Assembly (NCBI RefSeq): GCF_024029335.1 | Contig: NZ_CP097116.1 | Span: 992,001-1,056,000, forward strand | Direction of reading: 5' to 3' | Length of the DNA: 64,000 nucleotides | Source: Fructilactobacillus myrtifloralis | GTDB taxonomy: Bacteria; Bacillota; Bacilli; Lactobacillales; Lactobacillaceae | Part shown: positions 15,932 to 25,441 of the stretch, piece by piece | Layout of the letters: each line of letters opens with the position of its first letter | Numbering within the stretch: position 1 is the first letter of the stretch | Made by a program: the position numbers and the translations under genes | The notes under the pieces: generated by a model | Told to the model about the DNA's origin: nothing | Seen by the model: the letters and a program-made list of their open reading frames with translations, nothing else | The model's database searches: none

Positions 15932-17308
15932 TTAGTCAGTAAAAATGCGGTTATTGTCAAAGAAGTGTTGGTAAATGAGTTTGACCGATTGTTCCGCATC
16001 GGCTTCGTCAGTGCCTAGCATGATTGAAATTTTGGACGCCCCTTCGTTAATCATGTGAATGTTAATGTCATGGTCGGTGAGCGGGCGAATGATTTTTTCG
16101 ATGGTGTTAGGGCTCAGTTGCATCCCTTCGCCGACAATCATGATGATGGCGTAGTGATCGATCCACTCTAATTGATCAGGGTGGAGTTCCGTCCGAATGT
16201 CGTCACACATTGCTTGAACGGTTTCCGGCGTGAGCTCGCGGTTATCAAAAATGATGGTCAAATCATCAATTCCAGACGGCATGTGTTCATATGAAATCCC
16301 GTATTTGTAGAGGATTTGTAATAGCTTTAGCGTAAACCCAACTTCCTTGTTAAGCAAGTACCGGTGCAGGTATAGAGCCGAAAAGCCCTTGGAACTGGCT
16401 ACCCCAGTGATAAAGCCCGCGGGTTTAAAGCCCTGTTCGGGGACAATCAAGGTGCCAGGGAGGTCTGGATGGTTAGTATTTTTCACGTTAATTGGAACTT
16501 GGGCCTCAATGGCCGGAAGTAACGCTTCGTCGTGAAACACAGAGAACCCGGCATAGGAAAGTTCCCGCATTTCTCGGTAGGTCATCTTACTAATACTCTT
16601 GGGATTGGGAACGATGTGGGGATCCACCGAGTAGATGGCGTCGACGTCCGTAAAGTTTTCGTAGACCTCGGCGTGTAAGCCCTTGGCGACGATTGAACCG
16701 GTAATATCGGAACCACCCCGTGAAAAGGTGGCAATCGTTCCGTCCGCTTCGTTAATGCCAAAAAAGCCCGGAAAGACTAGGTAATCAGTACTAGTTTGGT
16801 AGGCGGCGAGATGGTTGTAAGTTTTAGGCGTGACGTGGGCATCATTCACGGGTCCAGCGACATCAAACCCAACGGTCCGCGGGTCCATGAACTTAGTTGG
16901 CAGGCCCAGTTTCGTCAAAATTTGGCTCAGTAGGTAGGCGTTTAGGTATTCTCCATGGGCCTTAAAAGCGGCTAACTGGTGGTCTTGATCTGCAAAGGAT
17001 TGGCTAGCTAAGCCGGTGATGACCGCCGAAATGTGTTCCATCACGGCGTCCGGAACGGCAAAGTGGTTAGCAATGTTTCGGTAGCGATCAATAATTTCGG
17101 TTTGAACGTCTTCCAATGATTCGTGATTGCGAACGGCATTTGCATATTGAATTAGCAGGTCAGTCACCTTAATGTCGCCCTTGAACCGGGTTCCAGGGGC
17201 GGAAACTACGATGGCCCGCCGCTCCGGATCCTGCTGAATGATGTGAATAATTTTTTCGAACTGGGTGGCATCGGCTAACGAACTGCCCCCGAATTTAACT
17301 ACTTTCAT
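15932..17308 (-). CDS. lysC: Aspartate kinase
   Basis: A 458-residue aspartokinase, the first step from aspartate to lysine, threonine, methionine and DAP. The kinase motif is KVVKFGGSSLADATQF at the N-terminus; FSRGGSDITGSIVA and the ENFTDVDAIYSVDP region follow. Two ACT domains (about residues 300-458) imply feedback control by an amino acid. The single-chain form resembles the Lactobacillales/AK-III-like class without an internal second start. It is divergent from lysA, whose leader carries a lysine riboswitch; no riboswitch is visible in the lysC leader itself (17309-17440), though a TATATA -10 is. Confidence 0.94.
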   Translation of the reverse strand: MKVVKFGGSSLADATQFEKIIHIIQQDPERRAIVVSAPGTRFKGDIKVTDLLIQYANAVRNHESLEDVQTEIIDRYRNIANHFAVPDAVMEHISAVITGLASQSFADQDHQLAAFKAHGEYLNAYLLSQILTKLGLPTKFMDPRTVGFDVAGPVNDAHVTPKTYNHLAAYQTSTDYLVFPGFFGINEADGTIATFSRGGSDITGSIVAKGLHAEVYENFTDVDAIYSVDPHIVPNPKSISKMTYREMRELSYAGFSVFHDEALLPAIEAQVPINVKNTNHPDLPGTLIVPEQGFKPAGFITGVASSKGFSALYLHRYLLNKEVGFTLKLLQILYKYGISYEHMPSGIDDLTIIFDNRELTPETVQAMCDDIRTELHPDQLEWIDHYAIIMIVGEGMQLSPNTIEKIIRPLTDHDINIHMINEGASKISIMLGTDEADAEQSVKLIYQHFFDNNRIFTD

Positions 17309-17451
17309 GCTCGTCTGACCTCGCTCGTTTTATTATTAGTGAAACTATCATCATTTTTTTGATTTCGCAACTCGATCTGGGAAAATAACGGACATTTTTA
17401 GAAAACTCTATATAGAAATAAAGAAATTTCAGTAAGTTAGTTTGGAAAAGG

Positions 17452-17480
17452 TTGACGCTGATTGGCTTTTTCGGTATGCT
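17452..17480 (+). promoter_or_regulatory. lysA operon promoter
   Basis: TTGACG (17452-17457), 17-bp spacer, TATGCT (17475-17480), immediately ahead of the riboswitch. Confidence 0.65.
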
Positions 17481-17493
17481 AAACACAAATCAA

Positions 17494-17727
17494 ATAGAGG
17501 TCGCAAGCAAGAAGAGTACGTGGGGGAGTTGCCATCCAGCTTTGAACCCACCGAAAGGATTGGTTGCCGAAGTGCTAAGGAGGATGGACCTTAGTTAACT
17601 GGGACGTAACTTAAGAGGTTACGGACTGTCGGGAATGCTATTCTCGGGGAGCTATGGATAAAATTGATTCTAATCGGCGACAATAGGGTCTTTTGGACGG
17701 AGCTTCCGTGCCAAAAGGCCCTTTTTT
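17494..17727 (+). promoter_or_regulatory. Lysine riboswitch (L box) with terminator
   Basis: The leader contains hallmark L-box segments: AGAGGTCGCAAGCAAGAAGAG, then CGAAAGG, GCCGAAG, ACTGTCGGGAATG and GGAGCTAT. An expression-platform terminator follows (arms 17686-17696 and 17711-17721, T6 at 17722-17727). Lysine binding should favour the terminator and switch off lysA-dapH-dapA-dapB-asd. The opening GAGGTCGCAAG and the order of motifs match the class; the fold was not computed. Confidence 0.9.
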
Positions 17728-17775
17728 AGTACGCATAAGGGTCTGCCGGTTAGGACGATTGAGGAGGAAAACAGG

Positions 17776-19074
17776 ATGTTAAGTAGTGATGAAGTGCGCA
17801 ATAATCAGTTGTTGATTGGTGGCATTCCCGCCACGGAGCTCGCTGATGAATATGGAACGCCGCTCCAGGTGTATGACGTGGCAAAAATCCGGCACCAGAT
17901 TCGGGCGTTTGAACGGGTCTTTGTGGAACAACACGTTGATTATGCCGTTAGCTATGCCAGCAAGGCCTTTGCGTGCGTGGCGATGTATCAAATTGTTAAT
18001 CAAGAACACGCCCACATTGACGTTGTCTCTGCTGGTGAATTAGCAACTGCGTTAGCAGCGGACTTTCCGATGGAGCGGGTTAGTTTTCACGGGAACAACA
18101 AGTCCTATGAAGAGTTACAAATGGCGGTTCACCACCACGTGGGCACGATTATCCTCGATAACTTCTACGAGATTGGGCTCCTGGCTCAGGTTCTCGAAGC
18201 AGCGGATGCGGAAGTAAACGTGATGCTGCGGGTGTCTCCCGCCGTTTCCGCGCATACCCATGAATTTATTCAGACCGGCCAACAGGACAGTAAGTTTGGC
18301 TTCGACCTGCTGACCGGACAGGCTGACCAGGCCTTGCAACAGGTCCTAGCGGAACCACGGATGCACTTACAGGGAGTGCACTCCCACATTGGGTCACAAA
18401 TCTTTGCGACCGACGGCTTTAAGATTGAAACGCAGAAGCTGGTGCACCTGATGCAACACTGGCGGGATGAATATGATTATATCCCTCAAGTGGTTAACGT
18501 TGGGGGAGGCTTTGGGATTCAGTATACCGATGCCGATCATCCCATTCGGCCGGAAGAGTTTGTGGAACAGATCATCACCACTTTGAAGACGGAAACGGCC
18601 GCAGCTGACCTTCCTTTGCCAGCGGTCTGGATTGAACCCGGGCGTTCGATTGCGGGTCCGGCCGGAGTGAGTCTGTACCGGGTTGGTTCGCAAAAAACAA
18701 TTCCAGAGGTGCGGAAGTACGTGGCAGTCGATGGCGGGATGGGTGACAACATCCGACCCGCGCTCTATGGCGCTGCTTACGAAGCGGTCGCCGCTGACAA
18801 TGTGGCACCGACCGAAACCGAAGTGGTAACGGTCGCCGGGAAGTACTGTGAATCAGGGGACATCTTAGTAAAGGATGCCAAGCTCCCGCCTGTACAAGCT
18901 GGCGACGTGATTGCGGTATTGGCCACGGGAGCTTACGGGTACTCAATGGCATCTAACTATAACCGGAATCCCCGGCCCGCGGTCGTTTTCGTTGAAAATG
19001 GCAGCGCCCAAGTCGTGGTTAAGCGGGAAACCCTAGCTGATTTAACCCGCCTCGACGTGAAACTAAGTGATTAA
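17776..19074 (+). CDS. lysA: Diaminopimelate decarboxylase
   Basis: A 432-residue PLP enzyme that converts meso-DAP to L-lysine. The Schiff-base lysine is Lys63 (SYASKAF). HSHIGSQIF, the glycine-rich GGGFGIQY, EPGRSI and the C-terminal CESGDIL motif complete the alanine-racemase-like fold and active site. AGGAGG lies just before the ATG. It is the first gene after the lysine riboswitch, which makes sense for the committed lysine step. Confidence 0.96.
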   Translation: MLSSDEVRNNQLLIGGIPATELADEYGTPLQVYDVAKIRHQIRAFERVFVEQHVDYAVSYASKAFACVAMYQIVNQEHAHIDVVSAGELATALAADFPMERVSFHGNNKSYEELQMAVHHHVGTIILDNFYEIGLLAQVLEAADAEVNVMLRVSPAVSAHTHEFIQTGQQDSKFGFDLLTGQADQALQQVLAEPRMHLQGVHSHIGSQIFATDGFKIETQKLVHLMQHWRDEYDYIPQVVNVGGGFGIQYTDADHPIRPEEFVEQIITTLKTETAAADLPLPAVWIEPGRSIAGPAGVSLYRVGSQKTIPEVRKYVAVDGGMGDNIRPALYGAAYEAVAADNVAPTETEVVTVAGKYCESGDILVKDAKLPPVQAGDVIAVLATGAYGYSMASNYNRNPRPAVVFVENGSAQVVVKRETLADLTRLDVKLSD

Positions 19075-19112
19075 GGAAGCAAAACTACTACTGACAAGCA
19101 AGGAGACAGAAC

Positions 19113-19820
19113 ATGGCGGAAATGAACGCACAAGAAATCATTCAATTCATCGGAAATGCTGAAAAGAAAACCAACGTGAAGGTGTACCTGAAAGGCCAAC
19201 TGGCTGACATTGATTTTCCGGACTCCCTTAGACCATTTGTGAACGACCAAACCGGGGTTATTTTTGGGGACTGGAAGGATGTACAACCGTTCTTAGCAGC
19301 CAACCAAGCCCACATTACGGATTACGAAATTGAAAACGACGGTCGCAACTCAGCGGTGCCGTTATTAGACACCAAGAACATTGACGCACGGATTGAACCC
19401 GGTGCCATCATTCGGGACCAAGTTAAGATTGGGAAAGATGCCGTTATCATGATGGGTGCCCTCATTAACATTGGGGCTGAAATTGGAGACGACTCCATGA
19501 TCGACATGGGAGCGGTCCTTGGGGGCCGAGCCATCGTTGGCAAGCACTCACACATTGGGGCGGGCGCCGTGCTGGCCGGAGTGATTGAACCAGCCAGTGC
19601 TAAACCAGTCCAAATTGACGACGACGTCTTGGTCGGTGCAAATGCAGTCGTAATTGAGGGCGTGCATGTCGGGAAAGGTGCCGTCGTGGCCGCGGGGGCC
19701 GTGGTAACTGAGGACGTTGCCCCATACACGGTCGTAGCCGGCATGCCTGCTAAAAAGGTGAAGGACGTGAACCAAAAGACCCGCTCGAAAACCAAACTGG
19801 AAGACGATTTACGGGGGTAA
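19113..19820 (+). CDS. dapH: Tetrahydrodipicolinate N-acetyltransferase
   Basis: A 235-residue left-handed beta-helix acetyltransferase that opens tetrahydrodipicolinate using acetyl-CoA, marking the acetyl branch of the DAP pathway. The N-terminal domain (residues 1-90) is the DapH type. Hexapeptide repeats run from about residue 92 to 205 ([37 protein letters not shown]). A CAAGGAGA site precedes the ATG. The next gene encodes the matching deacetylase, which supports the N-acetyl rather than N-succinyl route. Confidence 0.94.
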   Translation: MAEMNAQEIIQFIGNAEKKTNVKVYLKGQLADIDFPDSLRPFVNDQTGVIFGDWKDVQPFLAANQAHITDYEIENDGRNSAVPLLDTKNIDARIEPGAIIRDQVKIGKDAVIMMGALINIGAEIGDDSMIDMGAVLGGRAIVGKHSHIGAGAVLAGVIEPASAKPVQIDDDVLVGANAVVIEGVHVGKGAVVAAGAVVTEDVAPYTVVAGMPAKKVKDVNQKTRSKTKLEDDLRG

Positions 19821-19823
19821 ACC

Positions 19824-20978
19824 ATGACACTTGACTTACACAACCTCTACCGCGAATTACACCAGATTCCAGAATTAGCGCTTCAAGAGTTTCAAACGCA
19901 CGACCTCTTAATGAAGCAAATCACGGCGTTAACCGCTGATTGCGATTTCGTTGAGGTTCAGGTCCCAGAACAGTTACCAACGGCGATTTTAGTGTTACTG
20001 CACGGCACGAATCCGACCCGCACGATTGGATACCGAACGGACATTGATGCGTTACCAGTGACGGAAGCCACGGGATTACCGTTTGCTTCGCAGCATGAGG
20101 GGCGGATGCACGCCTGTGGTCACGATTTGCACATGACCGTGGCAATGGGAGTGCTGGCTCACTTCGTTGCGAACCAGCCAACGGATAACCTGTTATTCTT
20201 CTTTCAACCCGCCGAAGAGAGTCAAAACGGGGGCAAGCTGGCCTACGAGGATGGCATCTTTACCGGTCAGTGGCGCCCTGATGAGTTCTATGGTCTCCAC
20301 GATAACCCGCAACTTCCCGCCGGGGCGATTGGCTGCCGGATGGGAACTCTGTTTGCGGGGACTACGGAAGTGGACGTTCACTTTACGGGGACCCAGGGGC
20401 ACGCGGCCTACCCGCAGTTCGCAAATGACATGGTGGTTGCAGCGAGCCAGTTCATTGGACAGGTTCAGACGATTGTGTCACGAAGCGTGGATCCCATCGA
20501 AGGGGGCGTGATTACCTTCGGGCAGTTTAACGCCGGGACGATTCGGAACGTGATTGCCGGAGAAGCAGAGCTTCACGGGACGATCCGGGGGTTAACCCAG
20601 AAAATGATTGAACACATTGATGATCGCTTGCGGGCGGTTGCCAATGGCATTGCCACGAGCTATGACTGCCAGGTAGATCTCAAGTTAAACCAGGGGGGCT
20701 ACCTGCCGGTGGAAAATAATCCTCGCCTTACCGCGGACTTCATTAAATACATGCAGAGCGCGCCGGATGTTCAATACATTGAAACGGAACCAGCCATGAC
20801 GGGCGAAGACTTCGGCTATTTACTGTCTAAGTTTCCCGGAACCATGTTTTGGCTGGGAGTGGGCGATCCCAACCACCAGTTGCATTCGAGTGAATTAGTG
20901 CCGAGTGAGGCCGCCATTGAACCCGGGATCAGTGCAATCACCGGGTGGTTACAACAACGCATGACAGAAAAGGAGTAA
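19824..20978 (+). CDS. N-acetyldiaminopimelate deacetylase (M20 family)
   Basis: A 384-residue M20-type metallohydrolase that should release LL-DAP from its N-acetyl form. HACGHDLHM, PAEES and GEDFGY carry the metal ligands and catalytic Glu; the lid dimerisation domain lies at about residues 180-290. It begins 3 bp after dapH, so translation is coupled. Close relatives include aminoacylases, but context settles the assignment. The symbol dapL is used for this enzyme and also for an unrelated aminotransferase, so none is given. Confidence 0.9.
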   Translation: MTLDLHNLYRELHQIPELALQEFQTHDLLMKQITALTADCDFVEVQVPEQLPTAILVLLHGTNPTRTIGYRTDIDALPVTEATGLPFASQHEGRMHACGHDLHMTVAMGVLAHFVANQPTDNLLFFFQPAEESQNGGKLAYEDGIFTGQWRPDEFYGLHDNPQLPAGAIGCRMGTLFAGTTEVDVHFTGTQGHAAYPQFANDMVVAASQFIGQVQTIVSRSVDPIEGGVITFGQFNAGTIRNVIAGEAELHGTIRGLTQKMIEHIDDRLRAVANGIATSYDCQVDLKLNQGGYLPVENNPRLTADFIKYMQSAPDVQYIETEPAMTGEDFGYLLSKFPGTMFWLGVGDPNHQLHSSELVPSEAAIEPGISAITGWLQQRMTEKE

Positions 20979-20983
20979 GCAAA

Positions 20984-21862
20984 ATGACTGATTTTACACA
21001 AACTGACATTATTACCGCATTAATCACCCCGTTCACCGCGGAACAAGAGATTAACTATCCAGCGTTAGAAACGTTGACGGAGCGGCTATTACAAGAAGGG
21101 GGCAACGGGTTTCTAATCGGGGGCACGACTGGGGAAACTCCAACGCTTACCCACGATGAAAAGCTGAGTTTGTATACGAACTTCGCCCAGTTTGTAAACG
21201 GCCGGGTTCCGGTCATCGCCGGAACTGGGAGTAATAACACCCAGGCCACCATCGATTTTACCGAAGAAGTGAGCCACATTCCGGGCATCGATGCGGCCTT
21301 AGTGGTCGTTCCTTACTATAATAAGCCCAACCAAGTGGGGATGAAGGCCCACTTCCGGGCCGTAGCACGCGCCACGAATTTCCCGATTATTATCTACAAC
21401 ATTCCCGGCCGGACGGGCGTTAACATGGACGTAGACACGGTCGTCGAACTCAGTCAGGAACCAAACATCATTGGAATTAAACAGTGTGGTTCAATGGAAG
21501 ATTTTGAAGCAATTGTGGAACAAACTCCTGACGACTTCCTGGTCTACACGGGTGAAGATCCGCAGAGTTTGTTTGCAAAGAGTGTGGGTGGCAACGGGGT
21601 TGTGTCCGTTGCTTCGCACCTCTACCTGCCCGCTATGCGGCAAATGTATGATTTGCTGGATCAAGACTTAGCTCAGGCGGGTCAATTACAACGGGAATTA
21701 ACGCCGAAGATGCAGGGCTTATTCCTCTATCCCTCACCATCGGCCGTAAAGTTTATGTTGACTAGAAATGGCTTAGACGTTGGGGGTTGTCGGTTACCGA
21801 TCACTGATTTGACTGCCGTCGAACAAAGCTATGTTTTAGAAGCCCTCGGAGAAAAGGAGTAA
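20984..21862 (+). CDS. dapA: 4-hydroxy-tetrahydrodipicolinate synthase
   Basis: A 292-residue TIM-barrel aldolase that condenses pyruvate with aspartate semialdehyde. The Schiff-base lysine lies in IIGIKQCGS (about residue 165), with GGTTGETPTL and the YNIPGRTG motif (catalytic Tyr) also present. I chose ATG 20984 because AAAAGGAG lies 6-10 bp upstream. An in-frame ATG at 20945 would overlap the deacetylase gene and lacks a site. The normal order dapA-dapB follows. Confidence 0.95.
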   Translation: MTDFTQTDIITALITPFTAEQEINYPALETLTERLLQEGGNGFLIGGTTGETPTLTHDEKLSLYTNFAQFVNGRVPVIAGTGSNNTQATIDFTEEVSHIPGIDAALVVVPYYNKPNQVGMKAHFRAVARATNFPIIIYNIPGRTGVNMDVDTVVELSQEPNIIGIKQCGSMEDFEAIVEQTPDDFLVYTGEDPQSLFAKSVGGNGVVSVASHLYLPAMRQMYDLLDQDLAQAGQLQRELTPKMQGLFLYPSPSAVKFMLTRNGLDVGGCRLPITDLTAVEQSYVLEALGEKE

Positions 21863-21865
21863 CCC

Positions 21866-22648
21866 ATGACAACGACCGTTTTAGTAGCTGGTTTTCAAGG
21901 ATCGATGGGGCAAAAGGCCACCGCGATGATTGAGCGCGATCCCGAATTAGCATTAGGCGCTGTTTATAGCCCCCATGCGACCACGACCGACCCGGCTGCA
22001 TATGACTTACCAGCCACCACACAGGTATTTACTGATTTAGCTGAAATTAAGACCACCGCCACGGTGTGGGTCGACTTTTCGACGCCCGCGGGCGCCTTTG
22101 CCAACGCTCAGTTTGCGTTAGAACACGAGATGACTCCCATCATTGGAACCAGTGGGCTCAGCGACGAACAGGTTGCTCAACTAACAAAACTGGCGGATGA
22201 ACAGCACCAGGCCGGGTTGTTAGTGCCGAACTTTGGACTCTCGGCAGTCTTGTTGATGCAGTTTGCCAAGCAGGCGGCGCAGTACTTCCCGGATGCGGAA
22301 ATCATCGAAATGCACCACGCCGATAAAAAGGATTCCCCGTCGGGAACGGCCATTAATACGGCGAAAATGATTGCTGCTGGGCGGACGCAAGCGCCAGAAA
22401 CGGTGGCCAACCCCGTTGAAACGCTACCGGGAGCACGTGGAGCTAACTATGAAGCAGTTCCCATTCACGCGGTTCGGTTACCCGGGTACGTTGCCCACGA
22501 ACAGGTCTTGTTTGGTGGCCCCGGTGAAGCCTTGACGATTCGCCAGGATTCCTTTGACCGGGAATCATTTATGCACGGGTTAAACATTGCGATTAAACAG
22601 GTTGGCCGGTTATCGGGGTTCGCCGTTGGATTAGAAAACGTGTTGTAA
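21866..22648 (+). CDS. dapB: 4-hydroxy-tetrahydrodipicolinate reductase
   Basis: A 260-residue NAD(P)H-dependent reductase that makes tetrahydrodipicolinate. The nucleotide-binding loop is VAGFQGSMGQKA, and the substrate/catalytic motif is EMHHADKKDSPSGTA. It begins 3 bp after the dapA stop, with AAAAGGAG inside the end of dapA. All residues expected of the family seem present. Confidence 0.95.
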   Translation: MTTTVLVAGFQGSMGQKATAMIERDPELALGAVYSPHATTTDPAAYDLPATTQVFTDLAEIKTTATVWVDFSTPAGAFANAQFALEHEMTPIIGTSGLSDEQVAQLTKLADEQHQAGLLVPNFGLSAVLLMQFAKQAAQYFPDAEIIEMHHADKKDSPSGTAINTAKMIAAGRTQAPETVANPVETLPGARGANYEAVPIHAVRLPGYVAHEQVLFGGPGEALTIRQDSFDRESFMHGLNIAIKQVGRLSGFAVGLENVL

Positions 22649-22666
22649 GGAAAGGATTTTTTCATC

Positions 22667-23749
22667 ATGAAGCAGTATAATGTAGCAATTTTAGGGGCCA
22701 CGGGGGCTGTGGGCACGCGCCTAATTCAGCAATTAGAGCAGTCCACGATTCCAGTGAATCAGGTTAAGTTATTGGCTTCGCCCCGGTCAGCTGGAACCGT
22801 CTTACAATTTAAGGGCCAGGATGTCACGGTCGAAGCCACGACGCCTGAGTCCTTTGATGACGTTGACATCGTCTTGGCCTCCGCTGGGGGAGCTGCTTCC
22901 AAGCAATTCCTCCCGGAAGCCGTGAAACGCGGTGCCGTAGCCGTTGATAATACCAGTGCTTTTCGGATGGATCCAGAAGTCCCACTGGTGGTTCCAGAAG
23001 TAAATGAGGAAGCACTCCAACAACACAAGGGAATCATTGCGAACCCGAACTGTTCAACGATCCAAATGGTGGTGGCGTTGAAACCCATCATGGATGCGGT
23101 GGGGTTGAAACAAATTATTGTGTCGACCTATCAAGCCGGTTCTGGAGCGGGGCAAATGGCCATTAAGGAGCTGGATGATGAAGCCCAACAACACCTCAAT
23201 GGGGAACCAATGACGGCTAACATCTTCCCGGTCAAGAGCGAAGCACACCATTATCCATTAGCCTTTAACCTGCTGCCCCAAATCGATGTGTTTGAAGATG
23301 ATGGTTCCACGCACGAAGAGTGGAAGATGGTGCACGAAACGAAGAAGATCATGGCTGGCGATATGAACGACCCAAAGATTAAGGTCAACGCTACCTGTGT
23401 GCGGGTTCCAGTCGTGATTGGACACGGAGAATCGGTCTACTTTGAAGTTGAAGATAACTCCAACTTGGATGCACACAAGGTGCAAGCCTTACTGCAGGCG
23501 GGCGCAGGCGTGGTACTGGAAGACGATCCAGCACAACAGCTCTATCCGCAACCAATTAACGCGGCCGGGCACACCGAAACGTACGTCGGCCGGGTGCGGG
23601 CTGATCCCGAAAATCCAGGTGCTTACAACCTGTGGGTGGTAGCCGATAACCTGCTCAAGGGAGCGGCTGCGAACACCGTTGAAATTGCCGAAAAACTGGT
23701 GGAACATGATTTGGTTCAGGTTCCAGCTGATTACTACGGGAAAGAATAA
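22667..23749 (+). CDS. asd: Aspartate-semialdehyde dehydrogenase
   Basis: A 360-residue NADP-dependent enzyme that reduces aspartyl phosphate. The nucleotide loop is VAILGATGAVGTRLI, and the nucleophile is Cys129 in ANPNCSTIQMV. The SGAGQMA and later HGESVYFE segments fit the family. It is last in the riboswitch operon. With lysC on the other strand, the local set lacks only the N-acetyl-DAP aminotransferase of the acetyl pathway, which must lie elsewhere. No terminator hairpin is clear between asd and the T-box promoter. Confidence 0.95.
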   Translation: MKQYNVAILGATGAVGTRLIQQLEQSTIPVNQVKLLASPRSAGTVLQFKGQDVTVEATTPESFDDVDIVLASAGGAASKQFLPEAVKRGAVAVDNTSAFRMDPEVPLVVPEVNEEALQQHKGIIANPNCSTIQMVVALKPIMDAVGLKQIIVSTYQAGSGAGQMAIKELDDEAQQHLNGEPMTANIFPVKSEAHHYPLAFNLLPQIDVFEDDGSTHEEWKMVHETKKIMAGDMNDPKIKVNATCVRVPVVIGHGESVYFEVEDNSNLDAHKVQALLQAGAGVVLEDDPAQQLYPQPINAAGHTETYVGRVRADPENPGAYNLWVVADNLLKGAAANTVEIAEKLVEHDLVQVPADYYGKE

Positions 23750-23784
23750 CGACAGTTTCTTTCCCCGAAAATAGCAACAAATGG

Positions 23785-23814
23785 TTGACACGAACAATCA
23801 ACAGGGTTTAAGAT
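23785..23814 (+). promoter_or_regulatory. Promoter of amino-acid ABC transporter operon
   Basis: TTGACA (23785-23790), 18-bp spacer, TAAGAT (23809-23814). Transcription would start near 23821, at the beginning of the T-box leader. Confidence 0.65.
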
Positions 23815-23820
23815 ACTCGA

Positions 23821-24084
23821 TAAAGATATGCACGAAAGAGTAACCTAACTTTCAATTTACAGAGAATCGCGCTGGAGTTGAGAAGCGATAATTGGAACTA
23901 GGTGAACCACACTCGTGTTCGTCAGGAACTTTCTAGAAAATTCTCGGGTTGCTCCGTTACGAGCTGTGCCTCACCGTGGTGAGGTGCCTGAGTGGCTAGT
24001 AGTAATGCTAACCAAAATAGAGGTGGGAACACGAGTCGGAATCGTCCTCAAGTTATCAATGTTGATAACTTGGGGACTTTTTTT
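23821..24084 (+). promoter_or_regulatory. T-box leader with terminator
   Basis: The stem I base is GAGAAT near 23861-23866 pairing with ATTCTC near 23939-23944. The conserved T-box sequence AATAGAGGTGGGAACACGAG lies at 24016-24035. A long terminator follows (arms from 24044 and to 24076, T7). Uncharged tRNA should pair with the T-box bulge and allow read-through. I could not fix the specifier codon. A CAC (His) in GTGAACCACACTC is one candidate, by inspection only. Confidence 0.85.
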
Positions 24085-24131
24085 ATGGCCAGCCGACTGG
24101 TGGTAGAACCCAATCATCAAAGGAGGAAATC

Positions 24132-24776
24132 ATGAATTACATTAACCAAGTTTTACCCAGTTTACTAGCTGGGTTAAAAATGACGCTGGGCGTGTTCGCT
24201 TTGACGTTAATTGGGTCATTACCACTCGGGGTGGTGGTTGCGATCTTACAGAAATCACCACTAAAGGTGCTCCGGTGGCTGATCGATGGCTACATCACTG
24301 TGATGCGTGGAACGCCCCTGTTATTACAAATCGTGTTTGTTTACTACGGGTTGAGTTTGGCCAATCTGGTGACGCTCCCCCGGTTTGAAGCGGCGGTTTT
24401 CACCTTCATCTTGAACTATGCGGCCTACTTCGCCGAAATCTTTCGAGGAGGCATGCAAGCCGTTCCAGCCGGGCAGTACGCCGGAGCCAAGGTACTCGGG
24501 TTCAGCCGCCTCCAAACAATGTGGTACATTACGTTGCCCCAGGTAGTAAAGACGGTGATGCCGTCGGTTGGAAACGAAGTGATTAACCTGGTAAAGGATA
24601 CCTCCTTGGTATACGTAATTGGACTGGGTGATTTAATGCGGGCCGGAAACATCGCCGTTTCACGGGATGTAACGCTCGTTCCCTACCTGCTCGTTGGTGC
24701 GATGTACCTAGGCCTAACCATCATTTTGACAATTGCAATGCGCTACATCGAAAAACGGCTGAACTATTATCGGTAG
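24132..24776 (+). CDS. Amino-acid ABC transporter permease
   Basis: A 214-residue HisM/GlnP-type membrane component of a polar amino-acid importer, with about five transmembrane helices. The ATPase-coupling EAA loop is visible (AEIFRGGMQAVPAGQYAGAKVLGF region). It is the first gene after the T-box, followed 12 bp later by the ATPase gene. Only one permease gene is present, so it probably acts as a homodimer. The transported amino acid would match the T-box specifier, which I could not determine. Confidence 0.92.
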   Translation: MNYINQVLPSLLAGLKMTLGVFALTLIGSLPLGVVVAILQKSPLKVLRWLIDGYITVMRGTPLLLQIVFVYYGLSLANLVTLPRFEAAVFTFILNYAAYFAEIFRGGMQAVPAGQYAGAKVLGFSRLQTMWYITLPQVVKTVMPSVGNEVINLVKDTSLVYVIGLGDLMRAGNIAVSRDVTLVPYLLVGAMYLGLTIILTIAMRYIEKRLNYYR

Positions 24777-24788
24777 GAGGGAAAGCAC

Positions 24789-25427
24789 ATGTTAACGATT
24801 AAAAACCTTAAGAAATCGTACGGCGATCAGGTTGTCTTTCAAAATCTCAACATTACCGTTCCAGACGGGGGCATCCTGACCGTGGTCGGACCTTCTGGAA
24901 TTGGGAAAACCACCTTTTTAAATATTTTAGCCGGGTTAATCGCGGCCGATGCCGGGACCATTACCTTAAACGGGAAGCAACTGGAACTAAGTCCCAACCG
25001 GAAGGGCACGGACGTTGGGGTCATCTTTCAGGACTTCAACCTGTTTCCCCAGTACACGGTCGCTGAGAACGTAACTCTAGCCCCCAAGGTGGTTAAGAAG
25101 GAAAAGAAGGCGCAGTACCAGGACCAGTGCCAAGCGTTACTGGACGAGTTGGACTTAACCAGTAAGCAGGACTCCTATCCGTTCCAACTTTCAGGTGGTC
25201 AGAAGCAGCGGGTTGCGATTGCCCGGGCTCTCGCCATGAAACCGGGAGTGTTGGCTTACGATGAACCGACTTCCGGACTTGATGAAGCCTCGACGAAGCG
25301 GGTGACGGAAGTGATCCAGAAGTTACAACAACGCGGGGTGACCCAGATCGTGGTGACCCACGATTTGCCCTTTGCCCACAGCTTGAACGGCCAGGTTTTG
25401 GACTTCGGAACGGACGTTGACCGTTAG
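24789..25427 (+). CDS. Amino-acid ABC transporter ATP-binding protein
   Basis: A 212-residue ATPase: Walker A GPSGIGKTT, Q-loop VIFQDFNLFP, signature LSGGQKQRVAIARAL, Walker B VLAYDEPTSGLD and switch His in VVTHDLPFA. It is shorter than the usual 240 residues, with a compact C-terminus. It powers the neighbouring permease. AGGAGG precedes the ATG. Confidence 0.93.
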   Translation: MLTIKNLKKSYGDQVVFQNLNITVPDGGILTVVGPSGIGKTTFLNILAGLIAADAGTITLNGKQLELSPNRKGTDVGVIFQDFNLFPQYTVAENVTLAPKVVKKEKKAQYQDQCQALLDELDLTSKQDSYPFQLSGGQKQRVAIARALAMKPGVLAYDEPTSGLDEASTKRVTEVIQKLQQRGVTQIVVTHDLPFAHSLNGQVLDFGTDVDR

Positions 25428-25441
25428 AAAGGAAGGCTGAG

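Noticed and set aside
23980-24015. tRNA-like stretch with GGTGCCTGAGTGGCTAGTAG
   Set aside because: It lies inside the T-box leader and does not complete a cloverleaf with an acceptor stem.
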